From assembly GCA_016720465.1 (NCBI GenBank), contig JADKKO010000004.1:310001-374000 (forward strand): a stretch of 64,000 nt of DNA. The letters are read 5' to 3'. The notes beneath the pieces are model-generated. The model saw only the letters and a list, made by a program, of their open reading frames with translations. It ran no database searches and had not been told where the DNA came from. Both the position numbers and the translations under genes were made by a program. Positions 43,009 to 52,166 of this stretch are shown piece after piece. Origin of the DNA: Holophagaceae bacterium. Lineage in GTDB: Bacteria; Acidobacteriota; Holophagae; Holophagales; Holophagaceae. Every line of letters starts with the position of its first letter. Position 1 is the stretch's first letter.

Positions 43009-44277
43009 ATGCCACGTTCAGCCGATGCCATCTCTGCGGTCTCCGGAATCCGTTCAGGCCAGCGGGTCTTCGTCCATGGCGGCTGCGCGACGCCCCTGGT
43101 GCTGCTGAATGCGCTGTTGGAGCGGGCTCCCGAAGTGCGCAACGTGGAACTCATGCATCTGCACACCGCCGGACCGGGGGCTCCAGCCGAAGATCGCTAC
43201 ACGGATTCCTTTCGCGTCACCAATTTGTTCGTGGGCCACAACATGCGGGGAAAGGTGGGCAGCGAACGCATCGATTACCTGCCCTGCTTCCTTTCAGAGA
43301 TCCCGGCGCTGTTCCGGTCCGGCCGACGCACTCCCGATGTCGCCCTGCTCCACGTGAGCCCGCCGGATGCGCACGGATACTGTTCCTTGGGCACATCTGT
43401 CGACGTGGCGCGGGCCGCATCGGAAACCGCCAAGGTGATCATCGCCCAGGTCAATCCGCGGATGCCGCGGGTCCATGGGGACGGTTTCATCCACATCGAC
43501 CGGATCCACCATTGGGTCGACGTGGATGAGGAAATCCCGGAGTCGCCGGCCACGCCCTTGACTGACATCGAATTGGCCATCGGACGGCATGCCAGTTCGC
43601 TCATCGAGGACGGCGCCACACTCCAGATGGGGATCGGCGCGGTGCCCGACGCCGTGCTCGCGGCCCTGCACCACCACAAGCATCTGGGGATCCACACCGA
43701 GATGTGGAGCGAGGGCGCCTTCGCCCTGATCCAATCCGGCGCCGTGGACAACAGCATGAAAAAGATCCACCCCGGAAAGATCGTGGGCGGTTTCGTCATG
43801 GGATCGCGGGCGCTCTTCGATTTCATCGACGACAACCCCGCCGCGGTGCTGTTGGATATCGCCTACATCAACAACCCGACCAACATCGCCCGCAACCAGA
43901 AGGCCACCGCCATCAATTCAGCGGTCGAGATCGACCTCACGGGCCAGGTCTGCGCCGACTCCATCGGCAGCCGCATCATCTCGGGCGTCGGCGGCCAGAT
44001 GGATTTCATCCGCGGCGCCTCCCTGTCTGTGGGCGGCAAGCCCATCATCGCCCTCTCCAGCCGCACCCTGAAGGGGATGCCCCGCATCGTCCCGCAGCTC
44101 AAATCCGGCGCCGGCGTCGTGACCACCCGGGCCCATGTCCACTACATCGTGACGGAATACGGTGTGGCGGATCTCGCGGGCAAGACGTTGCACGAAAGGG
44201 CCAAGGCGCTCATCAAGCTGGCGCATCCCGATGATCGGGAGGCTCTTGAAATCGCCAGGCGGGAGCTCTGGCAGTAG
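43009..44277 (+). CDS. family I CoA-transferase (4-hydroxybutyrate/acetate type)
   Basis: 422 residues. Matches 4-hydroxybutyrate CoA-transferase and acetyl-CoA hydrolase/transferase proteins: HMHxxGPG-like region (LMHLHTAGPGAPAEDRY), GYCSLGTSVD, LQMGIGAVPDAV, the catalytic Glu in GIHTEMWSEGAF and the oxyanion loop SGVGGQMDFIRGA. It starts the aromatic module on the plus strand. Succinyl- or acetyl-CoA-dependent activation of benzoate or another ring acid is a reasonable guess, because no aryl-CoA ligase is seen here. A role in handling short-chain products is equally possible. AGGAGG precedes the start. Confidence 0.85.
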   Translation: MPRSADAISAVSGIRSGQRVFVHGGCATPLVLLNALLERAPEVRNVELMHLHTAGPGAPAEDRYTDSFRVTNLFVGHNMRGKVGSERIDYLPCFLSEIPALFRSGRRTPDVALLHVSPPDAHGYCSLGTSVDVARAASETAKVIIAQVNPRMPRVHGDGFIHIDRIHHWVDVDEEIPESPATPLTDIELAIGRHASSLIEDGATLQMGIGAVPDAVLAALHHHKHLGIHTEMWSEGAFALIQSGAVDNSMKKIHPGKIVGGFVMGSRALFDFIDDNPAAVLLDIAYINNPTNIARNQKATAINSAVEIDLTGQVCADSIGSRIISGVGGQMDFIRGASLSVGGKPIIALSSRTLKGMPRIVPQLKSGAGVVTTRAHVHYIVTEYGVADLAGKTLHERAKALIKLAHPDDREALEIARRELWQ

Positions 44278-44280
44278 CGA

Positions 44281-45000
44281 TCAAATGCACTGCCCGGCAT
44301 CCACCCTGATCACTTCGCCCGTGATCATCCGGGCTGCATCGGAAAGCAGGAACAGCACCGCATGGGCGATATCTTCGGGCTCGGCCAGCCCGGGTAGCAC
44401 GCATTCATCCATGGCCTGTTCGCGCATCTCTTCCGGAAGCGCCAAAGCCATGGCGGTCAAGACCATGCCCGGCGCCACCGCGTTGACCGTGATCCCTTTC
44501 GGCCCGAATTCCCGGGCCCAGGTCTTGGTCAAGCCGATGAGTCCTGCCTTGGAGGCACTGTAGTTCGCCTGGCCGAATTTCCCCCGGATTCCGTTGATGG
44601 AACTGATGTTGACGATGCGGCCGTACCGTGCCCGCACCATTCCGGGCGCCAGGGCCCGCACCAGGTTGAAGGCTCCCGTCAGGTTCACCGAGAGCACCGA
44701 GGCCCATTCCTCATCGCTCATCTTGAGGGTGCTGCGGTCTCGGGTGATGCCCGCGTTGTTGACAAGCAGATTGACGGGCTCGGAAATCTGCCCGGCAGCC
44801 TTGGCCACTGCCATGGGATCGGTGATATCCACCGAATGGAACCGGCTCGGGGGTTTCAGCGCCTGTCCCCCGGCGGAAACGTCAAACACATGCACATGGG
44901 CACCTTGCGCAATCAGGGCGCGGGTGATGGCCAGCCCGATCCCGCTGGCGCCTCCGGTGACCACCGCGACCCGTCCATCCAGGTTTAGAAAACGAGACAT
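44281..45000 (-). CDS. SDR oxidoreductase (FabG/PhaB-like)
   Basis: 239 residues. NAD(P)-binding TGGASGIGLAI (about 15-25), NNAG, catalytic Ser in NISSINGIRGKFG, and the Tyr/Lys pair in ANYSASKAGL. Similar to 3-oxoacyl-ACP and acetoacetyl-CoA reductases. It is on the opposite strand to the aromatic genes and converges with the CoA-transferase. A role as 3-hydroxypimelyl-CoA or 6-hydroxycyclohexenoyl-CoA dehydrogenase is conceivable but unproven. Confidence 0.88.
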   Translation of the reverse strand: MSRFLNLDGRVAVVTGGASGIGLAITRALIAQGAHVHVFDVSAGGQALKPPSRFHSVDITDPMAVAKAAGQISEPVNLLVNNAGITRDRSTLKMSDEEWASVLSVNLTGAFNLVRALAPGMVRARYGRIVNISSINGIRGKFGQANYSASKAGLIGLTKTWAREFGPKGITVNAVAPGMVLTAMALALPEEMREQAMDECVLPGLAEPEDIAHAVLFLLSDAARMITGEVIRVDAGQCI

Positions 45001-45109
45001 TGGTCACTCAATGAGGTCCCTCGATTCAAGCGGGTTGATGGCATGTTACTACAGGTAAACATCATCGCTCATCGCTCATCGGTCTAGGCATCGGGGGAAG
45101 GGAAAGGCA

Positions 45110-46069
45110 ATGTCCGAACTGGCTATTCGCTCGCTCCGCATGGATGACCTGGACCGTGTTTCCGGAATCGAGAACCGCATCGGCGGACATCCCCGGAAGG
45201 GCTTCCTGGAAAAACGGTTTTCCGCCGCCACCAGGAGCCCCGACGGCTTCATCGCCTGCGGAGCGATGGATCACGGAAACTTGGCGGGCTACGCCTTCGC
45301 CCGAATCCAGACCGGGGAATTCGGAAGCCGGGATGCGGCTGCGGTCCTGGACGTCATCGGCGTGGATTCCGGGGCCCAAAGGCATGGGATCGGCAAGGCC
45401 CTGATGCGTGAAATCGAAGCGCGGCTATCTGAAAAAAAAGTAGGCGTGCTCAAGACCCAGGTGAACTGGTCCGACCATCCCATGGTCATGTTCTTTTCTT
45501 CCGCCGGTTTCCACCTGTCTTCCCACCAGGTTATCGAGCGCGACACGTCGCCTCTGGAGGAGAAGCTGAGTGAACCGGCCCAAGGCCAACGCCGGGGGTC
45601 GGAGGATCCGAACGATCTATCCCGGGACCGCTTTTTGATCCGTTCCCTTGAGGAGGCGGATCTGTCGGAGGTCGTCCGCATCGACCACAGCCTCACGGGC
45701 CGGGACCGTTCGGCCTACTTTTCCGCCAAGATCCAGGAGATGCTGAACGAATCAGGGATCCGGATCTCCCTGGTAGCCGAAGAGGATGGGGTCCTCACGG
45801 GCTACGTCATGGCGAGCGTCGATTTCGGTGAATTCGGCAAGGTGGACAAAGCGGCGGTGATCGATGCCATCGGCGTCCACTCGGCCTACGCGGGATCGGG
45901 CATCGGACATGCGCTCCTCTCCCAGTTGCTGCTGAACCTCTCGACCCTCCAGGTCGAATACGTGCGGACCCAGGTGTCGCCGGAGGACTTCGAGCTGAAC
46001 CGTTTCCTCCACGCCTGCGGTTTCCACCAATCCCAACGGCTGGTCCTGACCAAGCCCCTAACCCACTGA
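45110..46069 (+). CDS. double-domain GNAT acetyltransferase
   Basis: 319 residues with two tandem GNAT domains (about 1-150 and 175-315). Acetyl-CoA loops are SGAQRHGIGKALM and SAYAGSGIGHALL. The repeated frame (LDVIGVDSGAQRHGIGKAL / IDAIGVHSAYAGSGIGHAL) points to an internal duplication. It lies 56 bases upstream of oah on the same strand. A GNAT protein (BadL) also occurs in the benzoate cluster of Rhodopseudomonas palustris, so a regulatory or detoxifying acylation linked to aromatics is a possible role. Confidence 0.85.
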   Translation: MSELAIRSLRMDDLDRVSGIENRIGGHPRKGFLEKRFSAATRSPDGFIACGAMDHGNLAGYAFARIQTGEFGSRDAAAVLDVIGVDSGAQRHGIGKALMREIEARLSEKKVGVLKTQVNWSDHPMVMFFSSAGFHLSSHQVIERDTSPLEEKLSEPAQGQRRGSEDPNDLSRDRFLIRSLEEADLSEVVRIDHSLTGRDRSAYFSAKIQEMLNESGIRISLVAEEDGVLTGYVMASVDFGEFGKVDKAAVIDAIGVHSAYAGSGIGHALLSQLLLNLSTLQVEYVRTQVSPEDFELNRFLHACGFHQSQRLVLTKPLTH

Positions 46070-46124
46070 CCAATGGATCGGGACCTCCGCTGGCGGGGCC
46101 TCGAACGCGAAACACGGAGACACC

Positions 46125-47279
46125 ATGGCCACCACCAAAGAGATCGCCGCCAGAACGGCCCCCGCCACCTTGAATGACCACAATCTGGTCGCAACCAAGG
46201 TCGAGGACCTTTGCGGCGGCCTGGTTCAGTACGAAAAACGCCCCGCCAGGCGCCGTGACGGTTCCCCTGCCGAAGGGCTCTTCAACGCCTGGATCATCCT
46301 GAACAATCCGAAGCAATTCAATTCCTACACCACGGACATGGTCAAGGCCCTGATCCTGGCCTTCCGCCGGGCCTCCGTGGACCGGGAAGTCAATGCGGTG
46401 GTGTTCACCGGCGTGGGCGACAAGGCCTTCTGCACCGGCGGCAACACCAAGGAATATGCGGAATACTACGCGGGCAACCCGCAGGAATACCGGCAGTACA
46501 TGCGGCTGTTCAACGACATGGTCTCCAGCATCCTGGGCTGCGACAAGCCCGTGATCTGCCGGGTCAACGGCATGCGCATCGGCGGCGGCCAGGAGATCGG
46601 CATGGCCTGCGACTTCACCCTCGCCCAGGATCTTGCCAATTTCGGACAGGCCGGCCCCAAGCACGGCTCCGCGGCCATCGGCGGCGCGACGGATTTCCTG
46701 CCGGTCATGATCGGCTGCGAGCAGGCCATGGTGTCCGGCACGCTCTGCGAGCCCTTTTCGGCCCACAAGGCCGCGCGCCTCGGCATCGTCTCCGGCCTGG
46801 TCCCGGCCCTGAAAGTGGATGGCCGCTTCCTGGCCAACCCCACCGTGACCACCGACCGCATGATCGATGAATTCGGCCGGATCGTGCATGGCGAGTTCAA
46901 GACCGGCGAAGACCTGAAAGCCGGGCAAGCCACCATCAAGGGCGGCCAGATCGATCTCAGCCTGCTGGATGAGAAGGTCGAGGAATTGTGCGGCAAACTG
47001 CTCGAAACCTTCCCGGAATGCATGACCAAGAGCCTGGAGGAACTGCGCAAGCCCAAACTGGACGCCTGGAACCGCAACAAGGAGAATTCCCGCGCCTGGC
47101 TGGCCCTCAACATGATGAACGAGGCCCGCGCCGGCTTCCGCGCCTTCAACGAGGGCACCAAGGAAACGGGCCGCGAGATCGATTTCGTCGCGCTGCGCCA
47201 GGGCCTGGCCAAGGGCATTCCCTGGACCGAGGAACTGATCGAAAGCCTGATGCCCGCTGTCCAGGAGCGGGAGCAATGA
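46125..47279 (+). CDS. oah: 6-oxocyclohex-1-ene-1-carbonyl-CoA hydrolase
   Basis: 384 residues, the usual length of Oah/BamA. A crotonase-fold hydrolase that opens the ring of 6-oxocyclohex-1-ene-1-carbonyl-CoA to 3-hydroxypimelyl-CoA. Recognisable family stretches: NNPKQFNSYTTDMVKALILA, FTGVGDKAFCTGGNTKEYAE, RVNGMRIGGGQEIGMACDF and FGQAGPKHGSAAIGGATDF. Its stop overlaps the bcrC start by four bases, so it is translated with the reductase genes. BamA is the usual marker gene of anaerobic benzoyl-CoA degradation. Confidence 0.95.
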   Translation: MATTKEIAARTAPATLNDHNLVATKVEDLCGGLVQYEKRPARRRDGSPAEGLFNAWIILNNPKQFNSYTTDMVKALILAFRRASVDREVNAVVFTGVGDKAFCTGGNTKEYAEYYAGNPQEYRQYMRLFNDMVSSILGCDKPVICRVNGMRIGGGQEIGMACDFTLAQDLANFGQAGPKHGSAAIGGATDFLPVMIGCEQAMVSGTLCEPFSAHKAARLGIVSGLVPALKVDGRFLANPTVTTDRMIDEFGRIVHGEFKTGEDLKAGQATIKGGQIDLSLLDEKVEELCGKLLETFPECMTKSLEELRKPKLDAWNRNKENSRAWLALNMMNEARAGFRAFNEGTKETGREIDFVALRQGLAKGIPWTEELIESLMPAVQEREQ

Positions 47280-48451
47280 GCCATCGCTCCGTCCACGACC
47301 TCGTCGCCTTCTGCCAGGCGATCTTCGACGACCTCGACTTTACCCGTGCCCGCGAGTGGAAGGCCGCCCAGCCAGGACGCGGCGTCATCGGGTACATGCC
47401 GGTCTACGTCCCCCGCGAAATCATCCATGCGGCAGGGATGCTGGCCCTCGGAATCCTGGGCGGGGGCTCGGATCTGGAAGTGATCCACGGCGACGCCTAT
47501 TACCAGAGCTACATCTGCCGCATTCCAAGGTCCACTCTCGAATTGGCGGTCACAGGGCGGCTCGACTTCGTGGACGGCATGATGTTCCCGTCCACCTGCG
47601 ATGTCATCCGCAACATGAGCGGCATCTGGAAGCTCATGTTCAAGGACAAATACGTACGCTACTTCGACGTTCCGCAGAACTTCAAGGATGAGGTCGGCGG
47701 CGTCTTCTACGAGAACGAGCTGCGGGAACTGAAGGAAGGCCTTGAGCGGATCTCGGGGCGGAAAATCACCGATGAACAGCTCAACCATTCCATCGCTATC
47801 TACAACGAGAACCGCGCCTGGGTGAACAAGGTCTACGACTATCGATCCGCATTCCCCTGGAAGGCGCCTTCCGCAGAAGTCTACCTATTGATGCGGGCGG
47901 GCATGGTGTTGCCGCCGGAAGAGCACACGCTGCTGATGCAGGAATACATCGCCGCCGCCGAAGCCGAGAACCGGCCCATGCGGGACAACTGCCGCGTGGT
48001 CCTGACGGGCGGCTTCTGCGAACAGCCGCCGCTTCCCTTGATCAAGTCGCTGGAAATCTCCGGCTGCTACATCGTGGACGACGACTTCATGCTGGTGAAC
48101 CGCTGGATCCAGGGGGATGTGGAAACCACCGGCGACCCGCTGCGGAACCTTTCCAGGGCCTTCCTCCACCATTCCGGCCAGACCGCCGCGAAGTACGAAC
48201 CCGACATGGACGTGAAGGGCAAGTACCTGCTCGACATCATCCGCAAGCGCAGTGCCGACGGCGTCATCTTCTCCGCGGCGAGCTTCTGCGATCCCGCGCT
48301 GCTGGACCAGCCGATGATGATCAGCCGCGTCGAAGCCAAAGGAATCCCCTACATCACCCTGCAGTACGCGGAGAATTCCGGCCAGATGCAGCCCATCCGG
48401 GAACAGTCCGGCACCTTCGCGGATTCCATCAAACTCTGGAGTGGCGTATGA
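47276..48451 (+). CDS. bcrC: benzoyl-CoA reductase subunit C
   Basis: 391 residues from the ATG at 47276 (about 384 in Thauera). HgdB-like electron-acceptor subunit of ATP-dependent class I benzoyl-CoA reductase. Together with BcrB it binds a [4Fe-4S] cluster and the substrate. Candidate ligands and landmarks: MMFPSTCDVIRNMSGIWK, LTGGFCEQPPLPLIK, SAASFCDPALLDQP. The order C-B-A-D, all in one strand with overlaps, is that of the Thauera-type enzyme. Confidence 0.93.
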   Translation: MSHRSVHDLVAFCQAIFDDLDFTRAREWKAAQPGRGVIGYMPVYVPREIIHAAGMLALGILGGGSDLEVIHGDAYYQSYICRIPRSTLELAVTGRLDFVDGMMFPSTCDVIRNMSGIWKLMFKDKYVRYFDVPQNFKDEVGGVFYENELRELKEGLERISGRKITDEQLNHSIAIYNENRAWVNKVYDYRSAFPWKAPSAEVYLLMRAGMVLPPEEHTLLMQEYIAAAEAENRPMRDNCRVVLTGGFCEQPPLPLIKSLEISGCYIVDDDFMLVNRWIQGDVETTGDPLRNLSRAFLHHSGQTAAKYEPDMDVKGKYLLDIIRKRSADGVIFSAASFCDPALLDQPMMISRVEAKGIPYITLQYAENSGQMQPIREQSGTFADSIKLWSGV

Positions 48452-49749
48452 GCGGAGCCGAAGTCACCAAGTCGAATTCCCAGCTCATCCAGAAGGCGAT
48501 GATCAGCCGGAACTACGACCGCATCACCAGCGGCGAGTGCAAGGTGTCGTCAACCTTCGTGCCGGGCAACCTCAACGAGCTGCTCATGTGCTTCGACATC
48601 GCGAACAATCTGCCTGAGATCAACGCGATCCAGAACGCCATGCGCAAGAAATCCGGCGACATGATCCAGGAGGCCGAGCGCTCGGGCCATTCCGAGGATG
48701 TCTGCACCTACGTGAAGGCGGACATCGGCATGATGGCCAAGGGCAACATCGCGCCCAACGGCAAGCCTTTCCGTGATCCGGACATGCTGCTGTTGAGCTA
48801 TTCCGGCTGCTTCACGTTCATGAAGTGGTTCGAGCTGCTGCGCGAGCAGTACAAATGCCCGACGGTGATGCTGCACGTCCCCTACGCCGCGGACGGCCAG
48901 CCCACCCAGAACATGCGCGACTACATCGTCAAGCAACTGAAGGATGAAGTCATCCCGACGATGGAGAAGGTCTCCGGCATCAAGTTCGATATCGACCGGC
49001 TGCGCGAATACCTGCGCAAATCTGCCCAAGCCGAGAACAATCTCGTCTGGATGCTGGAGCAGTCCAAACGCAGGCCATCGCCCATCGATTGTTATTTCGG
49101 CGGCGTGTACTACATGGGGCCGATCTTCACGGCCTTCCGCGGCACCGATGAAGCCATCCAGTACTACGACCTGCTGCGCCTGGAGATCGAAGAGCGCATC
49201 GCCAAAGGCCTTTGCGCCCAGACCCTGGACGGGGACATGCCCGAAGAAAAATACCGCCTGGTGGTGGAAGGTCCGCCCAATTGGACCTCGTTCCGGGAGT
49301 TCTGGCAGATGTTCGCCGAGGCCGGCGCCGTGGTGGTGGCCAGCTCCTATACCAAGGTCGGAGGCGTCTACGATTACGACGGCTTCCGCCATGATCCGGA
49401 CCACCCGCTGGAAAGCCTCGCGGACTACTGCCTGGGCGTCTACACCAACCGCAATCTCCCGACCCGGGTGGACATGCTGGCCCGCAACCTCAAGGAATAC
49501 GATGCCGACGGCCTGCTGATCAACTCCATCAAGAGCTGCAACAGCTTTTCCGCGGGCCAGTTGGTGATGCTCCGCGAGATCGAGAAACTCACCGGCAAAC
49601 CAGGCGCCTTCATCGAGACCGATCTGGTGGATCCCCGCTATTTTTCCGCGGCCAACGTCAAGAACCGGCTCGAGAGCTATTTCCAGATGATCGACCAGAA
49701 GCGCCGGGCTGGAGGCTTCATCACCGGCAACGCCGCCGCCAGCGCGTAA
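48448..49749 (+). CDS. bcrB: benzoyl-CoA reductase subunit B
   Basis: 433 residues (about 438 in Thauera). Second HgdB-like subunit. Landmarks: LLSYSGCFTFMKWFELL, IDCYFGGVYYMGPIFTAFRG, SSYTKVGGVYDYDGF, SIKSCNSFSAGQLVML. It forms the catalytic half with BcrC. The ATG overlaps the bcrC stop. Confidence 0.94.
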   Translation: MSGAEVTKSNSQLIQKAMISRNYDRITSGECKVSSTFVPGNLNELLMCFDIANNLPEINAIQNAMRKKSGDMIQEAERSGHSEDVCTYVKADIGMMAKGNIAPNGKPFRDPDMLLLSYSGCFTFMKWFELLREQYKCPTVMLHVPYAADGQPTQNMRDYIVKQLKDEVIPTMEKVSGIKFDIDRLREYLRKSAQAENNLVWMLEQSKRRPSPIDCYFGGVYYMGPIFTAFRGTDEAIQYYDLLRLEIEERIAKGLCAQTLDGDMPEEKYRLVVEGPPNWTSFREFWQMFAEAGAVVVASSYTKVGGVYDYDGFRHDPDHPLESLADYCLGVYTNRNLPTRVDMLARNLKEYDADGLLINSIKSCNSFSAGQLVMLREIEKLTGKPGAFIETDLVDPRYFSAANVKNRLESYFQMIDQKRRAGGFITGNAAASA

Positions 49750-49758
49750 AGGAAATTC

Positions 49759-51063
49759 ATGCGAACGTTCATCGGCATCGATCTGGGCTCCACCACCACC
49801 AAGGCGCTGGTCCTGGACGAGAACCAGAAAATCCTCGGCCGGGGCATCACGAATTCCCGATCCAACTACGATGTGGCCGCTTCGGTTTCCAAACAGGAAG
49901 CCAAGATCGGCGCGCGTTTCACCCTGTTCCACCAGGCCTTGGGGGATGACGGCAGTGTCGATGTGCTGCTGGCGAACCTGGAGCGCAATTTCAGGCTGGA
50001 GCAGTTCCTCGCGGAGCTGGTCCAACTGGAAACCTCCTGCGACATGTATCTCGACCATCCCCGCTTCGCAGACACCAAGAATGCCCTACGGGAGGCCCTG
50101 GCAGCGGTATTCCGGCAGATCGAACTCGAAGCCCCGGCGATCTATGCGCCCGGCGCCAACCGCAAATCGGATTTCTTCCGCGACATCGCCGGCTCGCGCT
50201 TTATGAGCCTCTCCGAAAAGGTGAGCAAGGAATCGGGCGTCAGTTTCGACGCCCTGCTGAACATCTACGACAAGTCCATCCTCGATATCGAGGCCATGGT
50301 CTCCACCGATGAGATGGTGGCCAAGCAATTGCTGAACGGCCTGTCCAGGGCCTACCGCGACATGGGCGGCGTGAACGTCAGCGAGGCCGAGGCCATGGTC
50401 ACGCTTCAGAAAGTGCTGGCCCTGGAACTCGAAGAAACCTACGTGGTCGGAACGGGCTACGGCCGGGTCCGGCTTCCGTTCCCCAAGGAGCACATCCGAT
50501 CAGAGATCCTATGCCACGGCCTTGGCGCCCACATGATGTTCCCCGGCACGCGCACGGTCCTGGATATCGGTGGCCAGGACACCAAGGGCATTCAGGTGGA
50601 TGAGCACGGCATCGTCACGAATTTCCAGATGAACGACCGCTGCGCCGCCGGATGCGGGCGCTACCTGGGCTACATCGCCGACGAGATGAAGATCGGATTG
50701 CACGAGCTTGGGCCCATCGCCATGACCGCCACCAAGACCACGCGCATCAATTCCACCTGCACCGTATTCGCCGGGGCGGAACTGCGCGATCGCCTTTCCC
50801 TGGGCGAAAAACGGCCCGACATCCTGGCGGGACTGCACCGGGCGATCATGCTGCGCGCCATGTCCATCATCGCCCGTTCGGGCGGCGTGACCGACCAGTT
50901 CACCTTCACCGGAGGCGTCGCCAAGAACGAGGCCGCGGTCAAGGAACTCCGGCAGCTGATCAAGGAGAACTACGGGGAAAAGACCATCAACATCAGCGCC
51001 GAATCCATCTACACCGGCGCCCTGGGTGGAGCGAGCTTCGCCCACCGTTCTGTGAACAACTGA
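49759..51063 (+). CDS. bcrA: benzoyl-CoA reductase subunit A, ATPase/activator
   Basis: 434 residues. ASKHA-type ATPase: phosphate loops GIDLGSTTTKALVLDE and TVLDIGGQDTKGIQVDEHG. The Cys pair in NDRCAAGCGRYLGYIADEM is the bridging [4Fe-4S] site shared with BcrD, and FTGGVAKNEAAVKEL is the adenosine motif. It hydrolyses ATP to push electrons from ferredoxin to the ring. Starts nine bases after bcrB with AAAGGAAA upstream. Confidence 0.95.
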   Translation: MRTFIGIDLGSTTTKALVLDENQKILGRGITNSRSNYDVAASVSKQEAKIGARFTLFHQALGDDGSVDVLLANLERNFRLEQFLAELVQLETSCDMYLDHPRFADTKNALREALAAVFRQIELEAPAIYAPGANRKSDFFRDIAGSRFMSLSEKVSKESGVSFDALLNIYDKSILDIEAMVSTDEMVAKQLLNGLSRAYRDMGGVNVSEAEAMVTLQKVLALELEETYVVGTGYGRVRLPFPKEHIRSEILCHGLGAHMMFPGTRTVLDIGGQDTKGIQVDEHGIVTNFQMNDRCAAGCGRYLGYIADEMKIGLHELGPIAMTATKTTRINSTCTVFAGAELRDRLSLGEKRPDILAGLHRAIMLRAMSIIARSGGVTDQFTFTGGVAKNEAAVKELRQLIKENYGEKTINISAESIYTGALGGASFAHRSVNN

Positions 51064-51078
51064 CGGGAGATCGGGACC

Positions 51079-51939
51079 ATGACCACAGCCATTGGAGTGG
51101 ACGTCGGATCCGGCGTCATCAAGACCGTCCTTTTCCGTTCCGAAGGCGAGGAAAGTGCATCTTACGAATGGCTGGCGCGCTGGGACGCCCGCATCCGCCA
51201 GCGGGATTCCTTCAAGCTCGTCGAGGAATCCATCCAAGATGTTCTGGAGAAATCAGGTTTGAAGCGGAGCGATGTGGATTACGTGGCCACCACCGGCGAA
51301 GGCGAAAGCTTCCAGGGAGCCACCGGCCATTTCTATTCCATGACCACCCACGCCCGCGGAGCCCTCCACCTTAATCCCGAGGCCCGCGCGGTGCTCGACA
51401 TCGGCGCGCTGCACGGCCGGGCCATCTGCATGGATGAACGGGGCAAGGTGCTCAACTACCGCATGACCAGCCAATGCGCGTCGGGCTCGGGCCAGTTCCT
51501 GGAAAACATCTCCCGCTACCTCGGCATCGCCCAGGATGAGATCCCGGGGCTGTCGCTTTCTTCCAGCAATCCTGAGAAGGTCAGCAGCATCTGCGCCGTG
51601 CTCGCGGAAACCGATGTCATCAACATGGTGTCCCGTTCGATCCCGCCCGCCGACATCCTGCGCGGCATCCACGAATCCATGGCCGACCGCCTGCTCAAGC
51701 TGCTCAAGTCCATCGACGCCAAGGAGGGTGTGGTGATGATGACCGGCGGACTGGCGCTGGATGCTGGCCTGGTCAAAGCCATGCAGGACGGGATGGAAAA
51801 GCAGAAGATGTCCACCCGCATCGATTCCCATCCCGATTCCCTGTTCGCGGGCGCCATCGGCGCGGCCCTGTGGGGGATCTTTAGGCATCGGCGCTTGAAA
51901 GCCCGAGGGCTGCTGCCTCAGGGGTCGTTTGTCTCATGA
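51079..51939 (+). CDS. bcrD: benzoyl-CoA reductase subunit D, ATPase/activator
   Basis: 286 residues (about 282 in Thauera). Smaller ASKHA subunit: GVDVGSGVIKTVLF, LDIGALHGRAICMDERG, cluster motif TSQCASGSGQFLE, and MMTGGLALDAGLVKAM. Forms the A/D electron-activating dimer with BcrA. GGGAGA precedes the start. The end is at 51939. An unusual G-rich stretch follows. Confidence 0.95.
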   Translation: MTTAIGVDVGSGVIKTVLFRSEGEESASYEWLARWDARIRQRDSFKLVEESIQDVLEKSGLKRSDVDYVATTGEGESFQGATGHFYSMTTHARGALHLNPEARAVLDIGALHGRAICMDERGKVLNYRMTSQCASGSGQFLENISRYLGIAQDEIPGLSLSSSNPEKVSSICAVLAETDVINMVSRSIPPADILRGIHESMADRLLKLLKSIDAKEGVVMMTGGLALDAGLVKAMQDGMEKQKMSTRIDSHPDSLFAGAIGAALWGIFRHRRLKARGLLPQGSFVS

Positions 51940-51994
51940 CTTCGCCAAAGGATTATCCTTATGGCTTGCGGGGGAAGACATGAACCGCGCAACG

Positions 51995-52130
51995 GGCATG
52001 GGGTGGTGCCGGGCGGAAGTCTGGTGTGGGGGCCCGTGGGGCGGGGCGGGCTTTTGGGGGCGGTCGGCGCGCCCCTAAAGCCGGGGGGGGGGGCCCTGCG
52101 GGGGGGGGGGGGTGGCCTCCGCGGCCCCGC
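51995..52130. repeat. G-rich low-complexity stretch with long G runs
   Basis: Between bcrD and hcrC the plus strand is extremely G-rich and includes uninterrupted runs of 11 G (52083-52093) and 13 G (52100-52112), plus several GGGG groups. No gene is supported here. It could be a slippery or quadruplex-forming tract next to the hcr promoter, or a sequencing or assembly fault. Confidence 0.8.
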
Positions 52131-52166
52131 CAGCGCCTTCGGGCCCTTCGCGGGATTAGCATCTCG

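Noticed and set aside
47276..51939. 2-hydroxyacyl-CoA dehydratase instead of benzoyl-CoA reductase
   Set aside because: There are two different ASKHA subunits (A and D) and two HgdB-like subunits, in the order C-B-A-D, translationally coupled to oah. Dehydratases have a single activator gene.
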